Assembly: GCF_016786215.1 (NCBI RefSeq)
Contig: NZ_JADOBG010000005.1
Location: 23,509-87,508, forward strand
Reading direction: 5' to 3'
Length of the DNA stretch: 64,000 nucleotides
Origin: Legionella bononiensis
GTDB lineage: Bacteria > Pseudomonadota > Gammaproteobacteria > Legionellales > Legionellaceae
Shown here in pieces: positions 20,453 through 29,381 of this stretch. Position 1 is the first letter of the stretch; each line of letters opens with the position of its first letter. A program made the translations under genes and the position numbers. The notes beneath the pieces were generated by a model that saw nothing but the letters and a program-made list of their open reading frames with translations, was not told the DNA's origin and did not search any database.

Positions 20453-20531
20453 ATCAGTATTTCTGGTAATTCATTTCGTTCGGGACAACGGTTTTAGATC
20501 CCGCATCACATAGATGGGTTACTGAATTACT

Positions 20532-21317
20532 CTAGTTTCCAGCAGCTTTCTTTATAAGCTCCTGCAATGACTCTTCACTTGCTGCTCCTGGAATAAATGA
20601 AGGCTCTGTTCCAGTTTTAAATTTGCCATCAGGAGTAGATGCAACGATGAATGCAGGTGTTCCCATCAGGTGTAATTTTTCAGCCAATTGACGATTCGCT
20701 TCCAGAATATCCGTAACGTCTTTACTGTCCATATCTTTTTTCAGCTTATCCATATTCAAGCCTAATGATTTGGCAGCATCCATGACTAATTGATCATCAA
20801 GACGCTTTTCGATTTTCAATAAGGCCTCATGCATAGGCTGATATTTACCTTGCATGCCTGCAGCAAGCGCGGCTCTTGAAGCCATTTCAGAGCTTTTGCC
20901 AAAAATTGGGAATTCTTTATAAATTACTCTTAAACCAGAATCTTTTTTAACTAAACTATCAATTATTGGAGACATTTTTTTACAGTGAATGCATTGATAA
21001 TCGAAAAACTCTACTATGGTGACAGAACCCTTTGCATTACCCACTGTTGTCAGTTTACTTTGGAATAGTTGATCTGCGTTTTCCAAAATTGCGGACTGTG
21101 CCTGCTGTTGCATATTTTGTTGTTGCTTTTGTTGTAATGCTTGAGAAGCTTCCAACAGTACTTCCGGATTACTGACCAGATAATCATGAACTATTTTTTC
21201 AATTTCTTTTTTTTGAGCATCAGACATAGGGGTGGTTGTAGCATCAGCGGCCATAGTCATGGGTGATACTAAAGAAGTTGCCAGTGCTCCTGCGGTTAAA
21301 AATTTTGAAAATTTCAC
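20532..21317 (-). CDS. dsbA2: Periplasmic DsbA2/Com1-type thiol-disulfide oxidoreductase
   Basis: A 261-residue exported protein. Signal peptide of about 23 residues (ends SPMTMA), a Gln-rich helical stalk (about residues 55-85) like the dimerisation region of Com1/DsbA2, then a thioredoxin-fold DsbA domain with CIHC at residues 109-112 and the cis-Pro loop MGTPAF. These are the only Cys residues. In Legionella DsbA2 both oxidises and isomerises disulfides in the envelope. It is a single-gene unit between uvrD and glyQ. Confidence 0.85.
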   Translation of the reverse strand: MKFSKFLTAGALATSLVSPMTMAADATTTPMSDAQKKEIEKIVHDYLVSNPEVLLEASQALQQKQQQNMQQQAQSAILENADQLFQSKLTTVGNAKGSVTIVEFFDYQCIHCKKMSPIIDSLVKKDSGLRVIYKEFPIFGKSSEMASRAALAAGMQGKYQPMHEALLKIEKRLDDQLVMDAAKSLGLNMDKLKKDMDSKDVTDILEANRQLAEKLHLMGTPAFIVASTPDGKFKTGTEPSFIPGAASEESLQELIKKAAGN

Positions 21318-21730
21318 ACAATTCCCCTTATTAATGGTTAACTAATAATTTAAGTTAATATCGGCAGTTTACTCAAAATAGATTCACTACCGCACTGAAT
21401 TTTAATTGAATCCAGTTTCTTTAGCCAGTCGCACCCTAGCATCGACTAAAGAAAAATTCAATAGACCCTATTTAATTAACGGTCACTACCGAAATCTTAT
21501 ACTCTTTTTTCAACTCAAAGTTGAGGGTGTTTACAATTCGTCAAAATAAATCCAACACCCCGCGAACAAGACCAGAGAGATCCTCACTATTAAAAATGCA
21601 TAGTAATTAGCCCTAATTTGCATTTTTAATAAGCTTGTCATCCTCGCATGACGTATAAAATGTGAGGAGCACTAAAATGTAAATCGCAGTTCGTCGAATT
21701 CGGAATTGGCAACTCACCTATCCATTCTCT
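21318..21730. other. 413-bp gap between dsbA2 and uvrD holding several hairpins
   Basis: No reading frame is convincing. TATTAAAAATGCA (21588-21600) pairs perfectly with TGCATTTTTAATA (21619-21631), and AATTAG/CTAATT pairs inside its loop, giving a stem that could end transcription either way. GGGTGTT (about 21526) with AACACCC, TCAACT/AGTTGA and TCCTCGCAT/ATGTGAGGA make further small stems. The dsbA2 promoter must lie near its right-hand start but I cannot place it firmly. Confidence 0.5.
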
Positions 21731-23911
21731 TTAAAAATGAGAGCATTCACCAACAACTGTTAAATTAGCATAGGCCAAAACGAGCCATTTTACCCCATGT
21801 TCACTAAATTTAACCTGAACTCGTGTATGTGCGCCACTTCCTTCAACCGCCAGAACAACACCTTGCCCAAATTTTGCATGAACGACATTTTGTCCCATCG
21901 GTATTCCAGAAGATTCCGCTGCTGAAGGAATTTGACTCCGTGAACTCGTCCCGGGCTTAAATCGTGCCTTGACACGCACTTCATCAAGCAGTTGTTCGGG
22001 TAATTCACGTAAAAAACGTGATGGTCTATGATATTCCTCTCGTCCATATTGTCGCCGTACTTCAGCATAGGAAAGGATCAGTTTGCGCATAGCCCGAGTC
22101 ATTCCGACATAACACAGCCGGCGTTCCTCTTCCAAACGCCCAGGCTCCTCAAGGGATTGCTTACCAGGAAATACCCCCTCTTCCATTCCGACCAGAAATA
22201 CTATGGGAAATTCAAGTCCTTTGGCTGCATGTAAGGTCATTAAATGTACGTAGCGTTCGTGTTCCTCTGCCTGCATCTCACCGGCTTCAAGTGATGCATG
22301 AGCTAAAAATGCATTGACCAGTGGTAGTTCGTCTTCTTCATCCTGCTCGTATCGGAATTGTTTGGCCGCATTAATTAATTCCTGCAGGTTATCCAGTCGT
22401 GACTCCGACTTATCCCCTTTAATTTTACTAAAGTGTGCATACAGTCCACTTAATTGAATGACCTCTGATAATTGTTCATCCAATTCCATAGAGACCGTTT
22501 TAATCTGTAATCGTTCTATCAGTTCAATAAACCGCGATAAAGATGAGCCGGATCGCTGTGCCATTTCCCCTGATTGCAACAGGTTTTTCGCGGCACTCCA
22601 TAATGAGCATTGTTCTGTTTTAGCATGATACCGTAAATCTTCCAGTGTTTTTTCACCGATTCCGCGAGTAGGGAAATTAACAACCCGCTCAAATGCAGTG
22701 TCATCATTGGTATTCACCAACAAACGCAGATATGCCAAAGTATCTTTGACCTCTGCCCTATCAAAAAATCGTACGCCACCGTAAATTCGGTATGCAATTC
22801 CGGAACGCAATAATGCTTCTTCTAAAACTCGTGATTGCGCGTTTGAACGATACAAAATGGCAATTTCATCGGCGCTACTTCCCTGGTTAATTTCCATCAT
22901 AATCCGCTCGGCGACAAAGCGGGCTTCTTCCAACTCATTAAATGCACTGTATACAACAATTTTGTCACCAGTGCTTCCAGCAGTCCATAAGTCTTTACCC
23001 ATACGTGAATTGTTATTGGTAATTAATGCATTAGCTGCTTCAAGAATGGTAGCAGTCGACCGATAATTTTGCTCCAATCTGATGATATGAGTATCTTTAA
23101 AGTCTGTAGAAAATTTTTGAATGTTCTCTACCTTTGCACCACGCCAGCCATAAATGGATTGATCATCATCCCCTACCGCCAATACTGGAGTATTATCCCC
23201 GGCAAGCAAACGTATCCAGGCGTATTGGATCGTATTGGTATCCTGAAATTCATCAACCAGAATAGCCTGGAATCGTTGCCGGTAATGCGCCAGAATCTCC
23301 GGATTATCCCTCAATAATTCGTGGGTCCTCAATAACAGTTCCGCAAAATCAATAACACCGGCTGTTTGACAGGCCTGCTCGTAAGCACTATAGATTGCGA
23401 CTAAGGTTTTTGTTGGTCCATAAGATAAAGCATTAACATGTTGAGGTCTTATACCTTCATCTTTCCTGCCATTAATAAAAGACTGTGCTTGTTTTACTGG
23501 CCATTGATCAGAATCCAGATTTAACGAAGCAATAACTCTTTTTATCACTCGAGCCTGATCTTCAGAATCAAGAATATGAAACTGTTCTGGTAAACGAGCT
23601 TCCTGATAATGACGACGCAACAAACGGTGACATAAGCCATGGAATGTTCCAACCCAGAGCCCCATTATTGGCGTAGTCAACATACTGCTTAATCGTGTAC
23701 GCATTTCACCAGCGGCCTTATTAGTAAAAGTTACTGCCAGAATTCCATGTGGTGAGAGATGTTCTTTTTCAATTAACCAGGCAATACGACTTACCAAAAC
23801 ACGAGTTTTACCACTCCCGGCGCCAGCCAAAACCAGCATATTGTTTAAAGGTGCGGTAACAGCTTCACATTGTCTTTCATTCAAGCCTTTAAGGAGTGCT
23901 GTCATGATCAT
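21731..23911 (-). CDS. uvrD: DNA helicase II (UvrD/Rep family)
   Basis: Superfamily 1A 3'-5' helicase, 726 residues, used in mismatch and excision repair. Walker A AGAGSGKT at residues 29-36, motif Ia TFTNKAAGEM, motif II VDEFQDTN, motif III AVGDDDQSIYGWRGA, motif IV region RLEQNYRST, motif V MTLHAAKGLEFP and motif VI YVGMTRA are all present. The C-terminal tail (about 650-726) carries the Tudor-like segment GQNVVHAKFGQGVV, typical of UvrD and PcrA. ATG at 23911 or 23905 possible. Confidence 0.95.
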   Translation of the reverse strand: MIMTALLKGLNERQCEAVTAPLNNMLVLAGAGSGKTRVLVSRIAWLIEKEHLSPHGILAVTFTNKAAGEMRTRLSSMLTTPIMGLWVGTFHGLCHRLLRRHYQEARLPEQFHILDSEDQARVIKRVIASLNLDSDQWPVKQAQSFINGRKDEGIRPQHVNALSYGPTKTLVAIYSAYEQACQTAGVIDFAELLLRTHELLRDNPEILAHYRQRFQAILVDEFQDTNTIQYAWIRLLAGDNTPVLAVGDDDQSIYGWRGAKVENIQKFSTDFKDTHIIRLEQNYRSTATILEAANALITNNNSRMGKDLWTAGSTGDKIVVYSAFNELEEARFVAERIMMEINQGSSADEIAILYRSNAQSRVLEEALLRSGIAYRIYGGVRFFDRAEVKDTLAYLRLLVNTNDDTAFERVVNFPTRGIGEKTLEDLRYHAKTEQCSLWSAAKNLLQSGEMAQRSGSSLSRFIELIERLQIKTVSMELDEQLSEVIQLSGLYAHFSKIKGDKSESRLDNLQELINAAKQFRYEQDEEDELPLVNAFLAHASLEAGEMQAEEHERYVHLMTLHAAKGLEFPIVFLVGMEEGVFPGKQSLEEPGRLEEERRLCYVGMTRAMRKLILSYAEVRRQYGREEYHRPSRFLRELPEQLLDEVRVKARFKPGTSSRSQIPSAAESSGIPMGQNVVHAKFGQGVVLAVEGSGAHTRVQVKFSEHGVKWLVLAYANLTVVGECSHF

Positions 23912-24106
23912 AAATTAATTCCAATCGAACATAGAGAGCGCATTATCTTCAATTTAACTCATAAAGACAAAGGTATTATTAAGGTCTCTGATATAAATTT
24001 CAGCAGACACTGGTATTGCTTTAAAGCTATACAGAGCGCAGAATAATGTGATTTCTGTATTGCAGTTAATTAAAGTATAATATATAAAAAATTCTAAAGG
24101 ACTAAT

Positions 24107-25066
24107 ATGCATTCCCTCTATCCAGCAATTAAACCTTATGCCCAACATGAGATAATGGTAAGCAAACCCCATGTACTCTATCTTGAAGAAACAGGTAATC
24201 CGGAAGGAATTCCTGTGATCGTTCTTCATCCAGGACCTGGGGCGGAAGCAGACCCACATCTAAGACGTTTTTTTGATCCCCAACGTTATCGAATCATCTT
24301 GTTTGACCAACGAGGTTGTGGACGTTCTACTCCCCATCTTGAAATTAAAGAAAATACTACGCCTTTACTCCTGGATGATATTGATGCAATCAGAGATTTC
24401 CTGGGACTATCCGAGTTTGTCCTTTGCGGTGGTGGCTGGGGCTCATTATTAGCATTACTTTATGCCCAAAAATACCCCCAACAAATTAAAGCATTGCTGC
24501 TGCATCAAATCTTTTTAGGCAGACAACAGGATATTGATTGGTTTTATAAACAGGGCGCCAGCCTGGTTTACCCTGATTACTGGCAGGAATTTATTAGTCT
24601 GGTTCCAGAAAACATGCTTCATAACGTTCCTCAATTTTATGCAGATTGCCTGCAAGGTTCCAATGATCTCATTCGAATGAGTGCAGCAAAGAACTGGGCA
24701 CTATGGCAAGCTCGATGCAGCAGTTTACAACCGCATCTCTACGTCATTGACCAATACAGCGATCCTCATTTTGCCCTTGCCCTTGCTACACTGGAATCAC
24801 ATTTCATCAATAATCATTATTTTATCGAAGAAAATCAGGTTATGGCTCAAGTGAATAAAATCAGACACATTCCCACTTATATTGTCCATGGACGATTTGA
24901 TCTGGTGAGCCCATTAGCCAGTGCCTGGGAGCTTCATCAGGCAATTCCCGCATCAAATCTTAGAATTGTTCGCGATGCAGGTCATTCTGACAGAGAGTCT
25001 GGAATAATTGATGCTCTGATTTATGCAACTAAAGAGATTTCGAAACAGGGATTGGATGCATGTTAA
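24107..25066 (+). CDS. Prolyl aminopeptidase-family alpha/beta-hydrolase lacking the nucleophile Ser
   Basis: A 319-residue protein of normal prolyl iminopeptidase (pip) length and layout: FDPQRYRIILFDQRGCGRS, the nucleophile-elbow region, HGRFDLVSP with the catalytic Asp, and AGHS with the catalytic His. The nucleophile elbow, GGSWGS in the family, reads GGGWGS here: residue 110 is Gly (codon GGC, 24434-24436; Ser AGC is one base away). The oxyanion motif HGGPGGG is HPGPGAE (from residue 41). No frameshift or stop, and the stop overlaps dtd by 7 nt. It is therefore probably not a normal serine peptidase. Confidence 0.85.
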   Translation: MHSLYPAIKPYAQHEIMVSKPHVLYLEETGNPEGIPVIVLHPGPGAEADPHLRRFFDPQRYRIILFDQRGCGRSTPHLEIKENTTPLLLDDIDAIRDFLGLSEFVLCGGGWGSLLALLYAQKYPQQIKALLLHQIFLGRQQDIDWFYKQGASLVYPDYWQEFISLVPENMLHNVPQFYADCLQGSNDLIRMSAAKNWALWQARCSSLQPHLYVIDQYSDPHFALALATLESHFINNHYFIEENQVMAQVNKIRHIPTYIVHGRFDLVSPLASAWELHQAIPASNLRIVRDAGHSDRESGIIDALIYATKEISKQGLDAC

Positions 25067-25497
25067 CGGTAATCCAACGTGTTACTGAGGCGCGAGTTGA
25101 AGTTGACAAAACTACGGTAGGTAAAATAGATCACGGATTGATGATCCTTTGCGGATTCGAACCTGATGATACTGAGAGTCAGTTAAAACGTATGATCGAT
25201 AAGTGCATCAACTACCGTATTTTTGATGATGGTCAGGGCAAAATGAATTTAAGTCTGAAAGAAGTCAATGGAGGGCTTTTATTAGTACCGCAATTTACTT
25301 TAATGGCAGATACTCAAAAAGGCCTCCGACCAAGCTTTTCAAATGCTGCACCGCCTGAACTGGGACGACAACTTTTTGATCAATTATTGAACATGGCTCA
25401 TCAGGCCTATCCCAAGACAGAATGTGGATCTTTTGGAGCCAACATGCAGGTTCATTTGTGTAACGATGGGCCGGTTACCTTTTTAATGAAGTTTTAA
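25060..25497 (+). CDS. dtd: D-aminoacyl-tRNA deacylase
   Basis: Removes D-amino acids (and Gly from tRNA-Ala) from tRNA. At 145 residues it matches family length. PQFTLMADTQKGLRPSF is the first active-site motif (SQ or PQ variants both occur) and NDGPVTFLM holds the Gly-cisPro motif that excludes L-amino acids. The start MLTVIQRVTEARVEV is typical. Translationally coupled to the upstream hydrolase by a 7-nt overlap. Confidence 0.94.
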   Translation: MLTVIQRVTEARVEVDKTTVGKIDHGLMILCGFEPDDTESQLKRMIDKCINYRIFDDGQGKMNLSLKEVNGGLLLVPQFTLMADTQKGLRPSFSNAAPPELGRQLFDQLLNMAHQAYPKTECGSFGANMQVHLCNDGPVTFLMKF

Positions 25498-25647
25498 ATC
25501 CTATCAAGATAATTCAGACATCAAACACGATTAGACCATCCAGGTTTAATCTTATTGGACTGATGAACTTCTTATCGCAAGAGCTGTTTGCAAGAATCAT
25601 AAACTGGTGTAACATCGATTTAAGTATCTAATAATTAGAAAAAAATT

Positions 25648-26400
25648 ATGCGCTTAATTGTAACATTTGCAACTATGGTCAGTTCTTTATTGTTAACAGG
25701 ATGTGCTCATAAAGGGACTAATCCCATAGACCCATATGAGCCATTTAATCGCAAAGTTCATAACTTTAATATGGCTTTTGATGCGACCATGTTAAAACCC
25801 CCAACAAAACTTTATGTTGCTGTGGTACCTGCAGTAGTTCGTAAAGGGGTTAATAATGCATTTAATAATCTCGATATGATACCGACTGTTGCAAACGATA
25901 TCTTGCAAGCTAAAGGAAAATGGGCAATCAGGGACTCTTGGCGTTTTGTCCTTAACTCGACCCTTGGTGTGGTTGGGATATTTGATGTGGCCAATAAATT
26001 CGGACTACCCCCTCATTATAATGATTTAGGGCTTACATTTGCCAAGTGGGGAGATAAAAAATCACCCTATATTGTCATACCCTTCATAGGTCCCAGTACA
26101 ATCAGAGATGGCTCGGGATGGCTGTTCCAATTCGCTCTCTGGAGTCCTTACGTTTATATGAACAATGATGCTCTTGCCTTTGGATTGATCGGGTTAAGAT
26201 ATGTTGACTTGCGTTCACAACTTTTTGAAACAGAACGTTTAATGAATGAAGCATTAGATCAATATTCATTTATTCGTGATGCCTATTTACAGCATAGAAG
26301 TTATCTCATTAGTGGAGCGGCACAAGACAATGGTTCTCTCTATGCCCAGGATGTTCAGCCAGATGAATCAGCTGCGGCCAACGATTATGTAGATGAATAA
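25648..26400 (+). CDS. mlaA: MlaA/VacJ family outer-membrane lipoprotein
   Basis: Outer-membrane component of the Mla retrograde phospholipid pathway, 250 residues. The signal peptide ends in LLLTGC with lipidated Cys19; the mature protein begins with the family motif DPYEPFNRKVHNFN and includes FVLNSTLGVVGIFDVA and DLGLTFAKWG. No mlaBCDEF genes are near. A strong terminator follows directly. Confidence 0.93.
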   Translation: MRLIVTFATMVSSLLLTGCAHKGTNPIDPYEPFNRKVHNFNMAFDATMLKPPTKLYVAVVPAVVRKGVNNAFNNLDMIPTVANDILQAKGKWAIRDSWRFVLNSTLGVVGIFDVANKFGLPPHYNDLGLTFAKWGDKKSPYIVIPFIGPSTIRDGSGWLFQFALWSPYVYMNNDALAFGLIGLRYVDLRSQLFETERLMNEALDQYSFIRDAYLQHRSYLISGAAQDNGSLYAQDVQPDESAAANDYVDE

Positions 26401-26413
26401 ATCCTGAAAATCA

Positions 26414-26450
26414 GCACCATGCCACAATTTTGCATGGTGCAGATTTTTTT
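26414..26450 (+). terminator. Rho-independent terminator of mlaA
   Basis: GCACCATGC (26414-26422) pairs perfectly with GCATGGTGC (26432-26440), then AGA and a run of seven T (26444-26450). Confidence 0.88.
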
Positions 26451-26469
26451 GATGGATGCTCGGAAACTA

Positions 26470-26520
26470 CTGAAATTTCTCTCAAACAAATGGGACTAGT
26501 TACATTAATTTCGGTCAGAT
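26470..26520. repeat. 51-bp displaced copy of gshB 3' coding sequence
   Basis: Positions 26470-26520 match 26914-26964 inside gshB at 49 of 51 bases, in the same orientation, 444 bp apart. The copied part encodes, within gshB, the segment TEINVTSPTCLREISAE. It is outside any gene and next to two tandem palindromic repeats, so it looks like the scar of a local duplication. Confidence 0.85.
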
Positions 26521-26539
26521 CATAGCCGTCAAATCAAAA

Positions 26540-26657
26540 GTAGCCCGGATGAAGCATAGCGAAATCCGGGACGCCTATGCGAAGCATAGTACCTTTTAAT
26601 CGGTGCCCGCTTCGCGGGACTTCCCGGATTACGCGCTGCGCACTTCATTCGCGCTAC
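26540..26657. repeat. 118-bp palindromic repeat, copy 1
   Basis: Begins GTAGCCCGGATGAAGCATAG and ends with TCATTCGCGCTAC. Internal stems include TCCGGG with CCCGGA and CCCGC-TTC-GCGGG. It is much richer in GC than the surroundings. No transposase (RAYT) is in the window. Confidence 0.85.
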
Positions 26658-26666
26658 AAATAAAAA

Positions 26667-26784
26667 GTAGCCCGGATGAAGCATAGCGAAATCCGGGAAG
26701 CCTATGCGAAGCAAAGTACATTTTAATCGGTACCCGCTTCGCGGGATTTCCCGGATTACGCGCTGCGCACTTCATCCGCGCTAC
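26667..26784. repeat. 118-bp palindromic repeat, copy 2
   Basis: Same length and orientation as the copy at 26540-26657, with only scattered substitutions, and 9 bp after it. The end here is TCATCCGCGCTAC. The open frame that runs through both copies on the minus strand is a repeat artefact. Confidence 0.85.
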
Positions 26785-26848
26785 TTTTGACCAGTATGGG
26801 TCTAGATCTAACCTACTTGCGTTCTATATCCCATCCCATATACAGCAA

Positions 26849-27799
26849 TTATTGCTGATGTAGCTTCTCAAGGCTGCGAAGAAAATCTCCCGCAATATCC
26901 AATCCAGTTTCTGCTGAAATTTCTCTCAAACAAGTAGGACTAGTTACATTAATTTCGGTCAGATAATCGCCAATCACATCGATACCAACAAAGTACAAAC
27001 CTTTAGCCTTGAGCACAGGGCCAATCTGCTCACATATCCAGCGATCTCGTGCTGTGATAGGAACAACTTCTCCTCGGGCTCCAGCCGCCAAATTACCTCT
27101 TAACTCACCTTGAGCCGGAATTCGCGCTAAAGCATAGGGAACGGGTTCACCATTAATCACAAGAATCCGCTTATCTCCAGTAGTCACTATTTCAGGAATA
27201 TAACATTGTGCCATGATGCAATTGCTTTGCCCGTGAGTTAATACTTCCAGAATAACCGATAAATTTCTTCCTTGCTCATCCACATGAAATACGGAGCTTC
27301 CCCCCATTCCTTCCAATGGTTTAAAAATAACGTTTTTATGTTTTTGCCAAAATGCTTTTAATCGTTTGATGTCTCTGGACACCAAGGTAACAGGACAACA
27401 CTGAGGAAAATTCAAAGTAAAAAACTTCTCATTGGCATCACGCAAACTTTGAGGTTTATTAGCAACCAAAACGCCCTCACGTTCTGCAAGTTCCAATGCG
27501 TATGTGGTATAAATGTATTCCAAATCAAAAGGAGGGTCTTTGCGCATAAGTAGTATATCAAAATCGCTTAACGGTTTTTCACCTAAATCCTTTATTTCTG
27601 CCCATTCAGAACTGTGTACATCTCCTATGCTGATCTCATGAACATGAGCATAAGCATGCCCTGCACTGCAAAACAAATCTTCCTGGGTAAAATAAACACA
27701 GGACCAGCCCATAGCCTTAGCGCTGGATATCATCGCAATAGTTGTATCTTTATAAGGTTTCAATCGATGCAAGGGATCCATTAATACAGCAAGTCTCAT
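26849..27799 (-). CDS. gshB: Glutathione synthetase
   Basis: ATP-grasp ligase joining gamma-glutamylcysteine and glycine, 316 residues, the E. coli GshB length. It opens with the family pattern MDPLHRLKPYKDTT, has the lid/ATP loop KPLEGMGGSSVFHVD, the substrate region IPAQGELRGNLAAGA and the C-terminal EINVTSPTCLREI. Its ATG overlaps the gshA stop by one base (TAATG), so the two steps of glutathione synthesis are coupled. The last 50 codons include the segment copied at 26470. Confidence 0.95.
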   Translation of the reverse strand: MRLAVLMDPLHRLKPYKDTTIAMISSAKAMGWSCVYFTQEDLFCSAGHAYAHVHEISIGDVHSSEWAEIKDLGEKPLSDFDILLMRKDPPFDLEYIYTTYALELAEREGVLVANKPQSLRDANEKFFTLNFPQCCPVTLVSRDIKRLKAFWQKHKNVIFKPLEGMGGSSVFHVDEQGRNLSVILEVLTHGQSNCIMAQCYIPEIVTTGDKRILVINGEPVPYALARIPAQGELRGNLAAGARGEVVPITARDRWICEQIGPVLKAKGLYFVGIDVIGDYLTEINVTSPTCLREISAETGLDIAGDFLRSLEKLHQQ

Positions 27800-29094
27800 T
27801 ATTCACCTCCAATGGCTCTAATTTCTCTTGCGGCAGCAAGAGCTGCCAAACGAGCAATCACCCCATACACATAGAAACGATTGGGACAATCAACTACTTC
27901 CAATTCGTCACATGGCATATTACAGGCTTGAGCAAAAGCAAGCGGTTCAAAATGCATTCCTGGAGCATTCAGATTTTCATCAATTCCACGTCCCTGATGA
28001 ACTCTGTAAAACCCTCCAACAACAAACTGCCCAATCATGTAAACCACAGGTTCAGCTACTGCTCCATTCGGCATGGTTTCAAAGGTATAGACCCCTTCCT
28101 GGATAATTACTCTATCGACCTTTCGACTTCCTTTACTGCTGGACATCCGGGTACGCTGCTTTCTATTTAATTGTCTGATCTCATTAGCATCATGAACCAT
28201 CATCACGCTCATACCGTACGTACCATTATCTGCCTTAACTACAGCAAATGGTTTTTCTTTGATTCCATAAACAGCATATTTATCGGCAACCAAACCAAGA
28301 ATTTTATCGACCTCCAGTGCTAGTTGTTCAACTCCTTCCTGGGCCATAAAATCGACTCCATCAATGGCACTGAAATAAGGGTTGATCAGCCAGGAATCAA
28401 TATCAACCAGTTCAGCAAATTCTCTGGCTACTTCATCAAAAAATTGAAAATGGCTTGATTTCAAGCGAGATGCCCAACCTAATTTAGCAGTAGGTCGAAT
28501 GCGTTGCTCCAATCCCTCCAAGAGTTCGGGCACGCCTGATGACAAATCATTATTTAACAATAAAAAACAGGGATTAAAATCATCCAGCCCTACTCGATCA
28601 CCTTGTCTTCGCAAAGGTTCAATTAATAAACTTTCACCGTGTTCAAGCAATACTTCTGTTGGATTTTTTATTTCAGGATCCAAACTTCCAATACGGACTA
28701 TAAATCCTGCTTTAATAAAGATAGTACGTAAGACATTTAAACTCTGTAGATAAAATTTATTCCGAGTGTGGCTTTCAGGTAAAATCAAAATTTTAGTACA
28801 GTCTGGAATATACTCAATCAATACCGATTGCGCAGCCTGCACACATAAAGGAAGAAAATCAGGATTAAGATTATTAAATCCAGCAGGGAATAAATTAGTA
28901 TCTACCGGAGCCAGTTTAAATCCTGCATGTCGTAAATCTACCGATGAGGTTAATGGTGCCGGAGTCTCTTTCCATTTTTGCCTGAACCAGGCTTCGATTG
29001 GAGCAACATGATTTAATAGTATTTTTTCTACATGATATAAAGGACCCGAATGAGCCGTAGTCAGATGTGGCACCGGTATTTCATTAGCGTTCAT
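27799..29094 (-). CDS. gshA: Glutamate-cysteine ligase, T. ferrooxidans type
   Basis: First step of glutathione synthesis. The 431-residue protein belongs to the alternative GshA family first defined in Acidithiobacillus, not to the E. coli GshA fold. Recognised segments: SVDLRHAGFKLAPVDTNLFPAG near the N-terminus, VVKADNGTYGMSVM, and GGFYRVHQGRGIDENLNAPG near the C-terminus. It is directly upstream of gshB. Confidence 0.9.
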   Translation of the reverse strand: MNANEIPVPHLTTAHSGPLYHVEKILLNHVAPIEAWFRQKWKETPAPLTSSVDLRHAGFKLAPVDTNLFPAGFNNLNPDFLPLCVQAAQSVLIEYIPDCTKILILPESHTRNKFYLQSLNVLRTIFIKAGFIVRIGSLDPEIKNPTEVLLEHGESLLIEPLRRQGDRVGLDDFNPCFLLLNNDLSSGVPELLEGLEQRIRPTAKLGWASRLKSSHFQFFDEVAREFAELVDIDSWLINPYFSAIDGVDFMAQEGVEQLALEVDKILGLVADKYAVYGIKEKPFAVVKADNGTYGMSVMMVHDANEIRQLNRKQRTRMSSSKGSRKVDRVIIQEGVYTFETMPNGAVAEPVVYMIGQFVVGGFYRVHQGRGIDENLNAPGMHFEPLAFAQACNMPCDELEVVDCPNRFYVYGVIARLAALAAAREIRAIGGE

Positions 29095-29381
29095 GCTTGT
29101 TCTCTAAATTTGGGAATGGCCTGATGTTACCCTATGTTAATGATAAAATGAAAGATAAAGTCATGCTTTCATCACCCGAATTCTTGACGCAATCATCTAA
29201 TTATAGATAAATAAATTAATTTAGGGTCTGCTGAGAATCCCCTTTTTCAAACACCCGCAAACACCCAGATACTGTGAACTTTATCCGTGAAAGTCCCTCA
29301 CTTTATAAAAATGCACATTGATTAATTGAGTACTTGAATGTCATAATTCTTATTCTATCTTATTAATGCGCATACCATTTT

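Noticed and set aside
20329..20531. Possible T-box or other riboswitch before glyQ
   Set aside because: Only a simple perfect hairpin is present; no T-box sequence, and such elements are not expected in gammaproteobacteria.
25270..25330. Pro in place of Ser in the dtd SQ motif
   Set aside because: PQFTL occurs in functional Dtd proteins, and the Gly-cisPro motif is intact.
26529..26714. 61-codon minus-strand frame
   Set aside because: Lies inside the 118-bp palindromic repeats and its product repeats itself, so it is repeat sequence read as protein.
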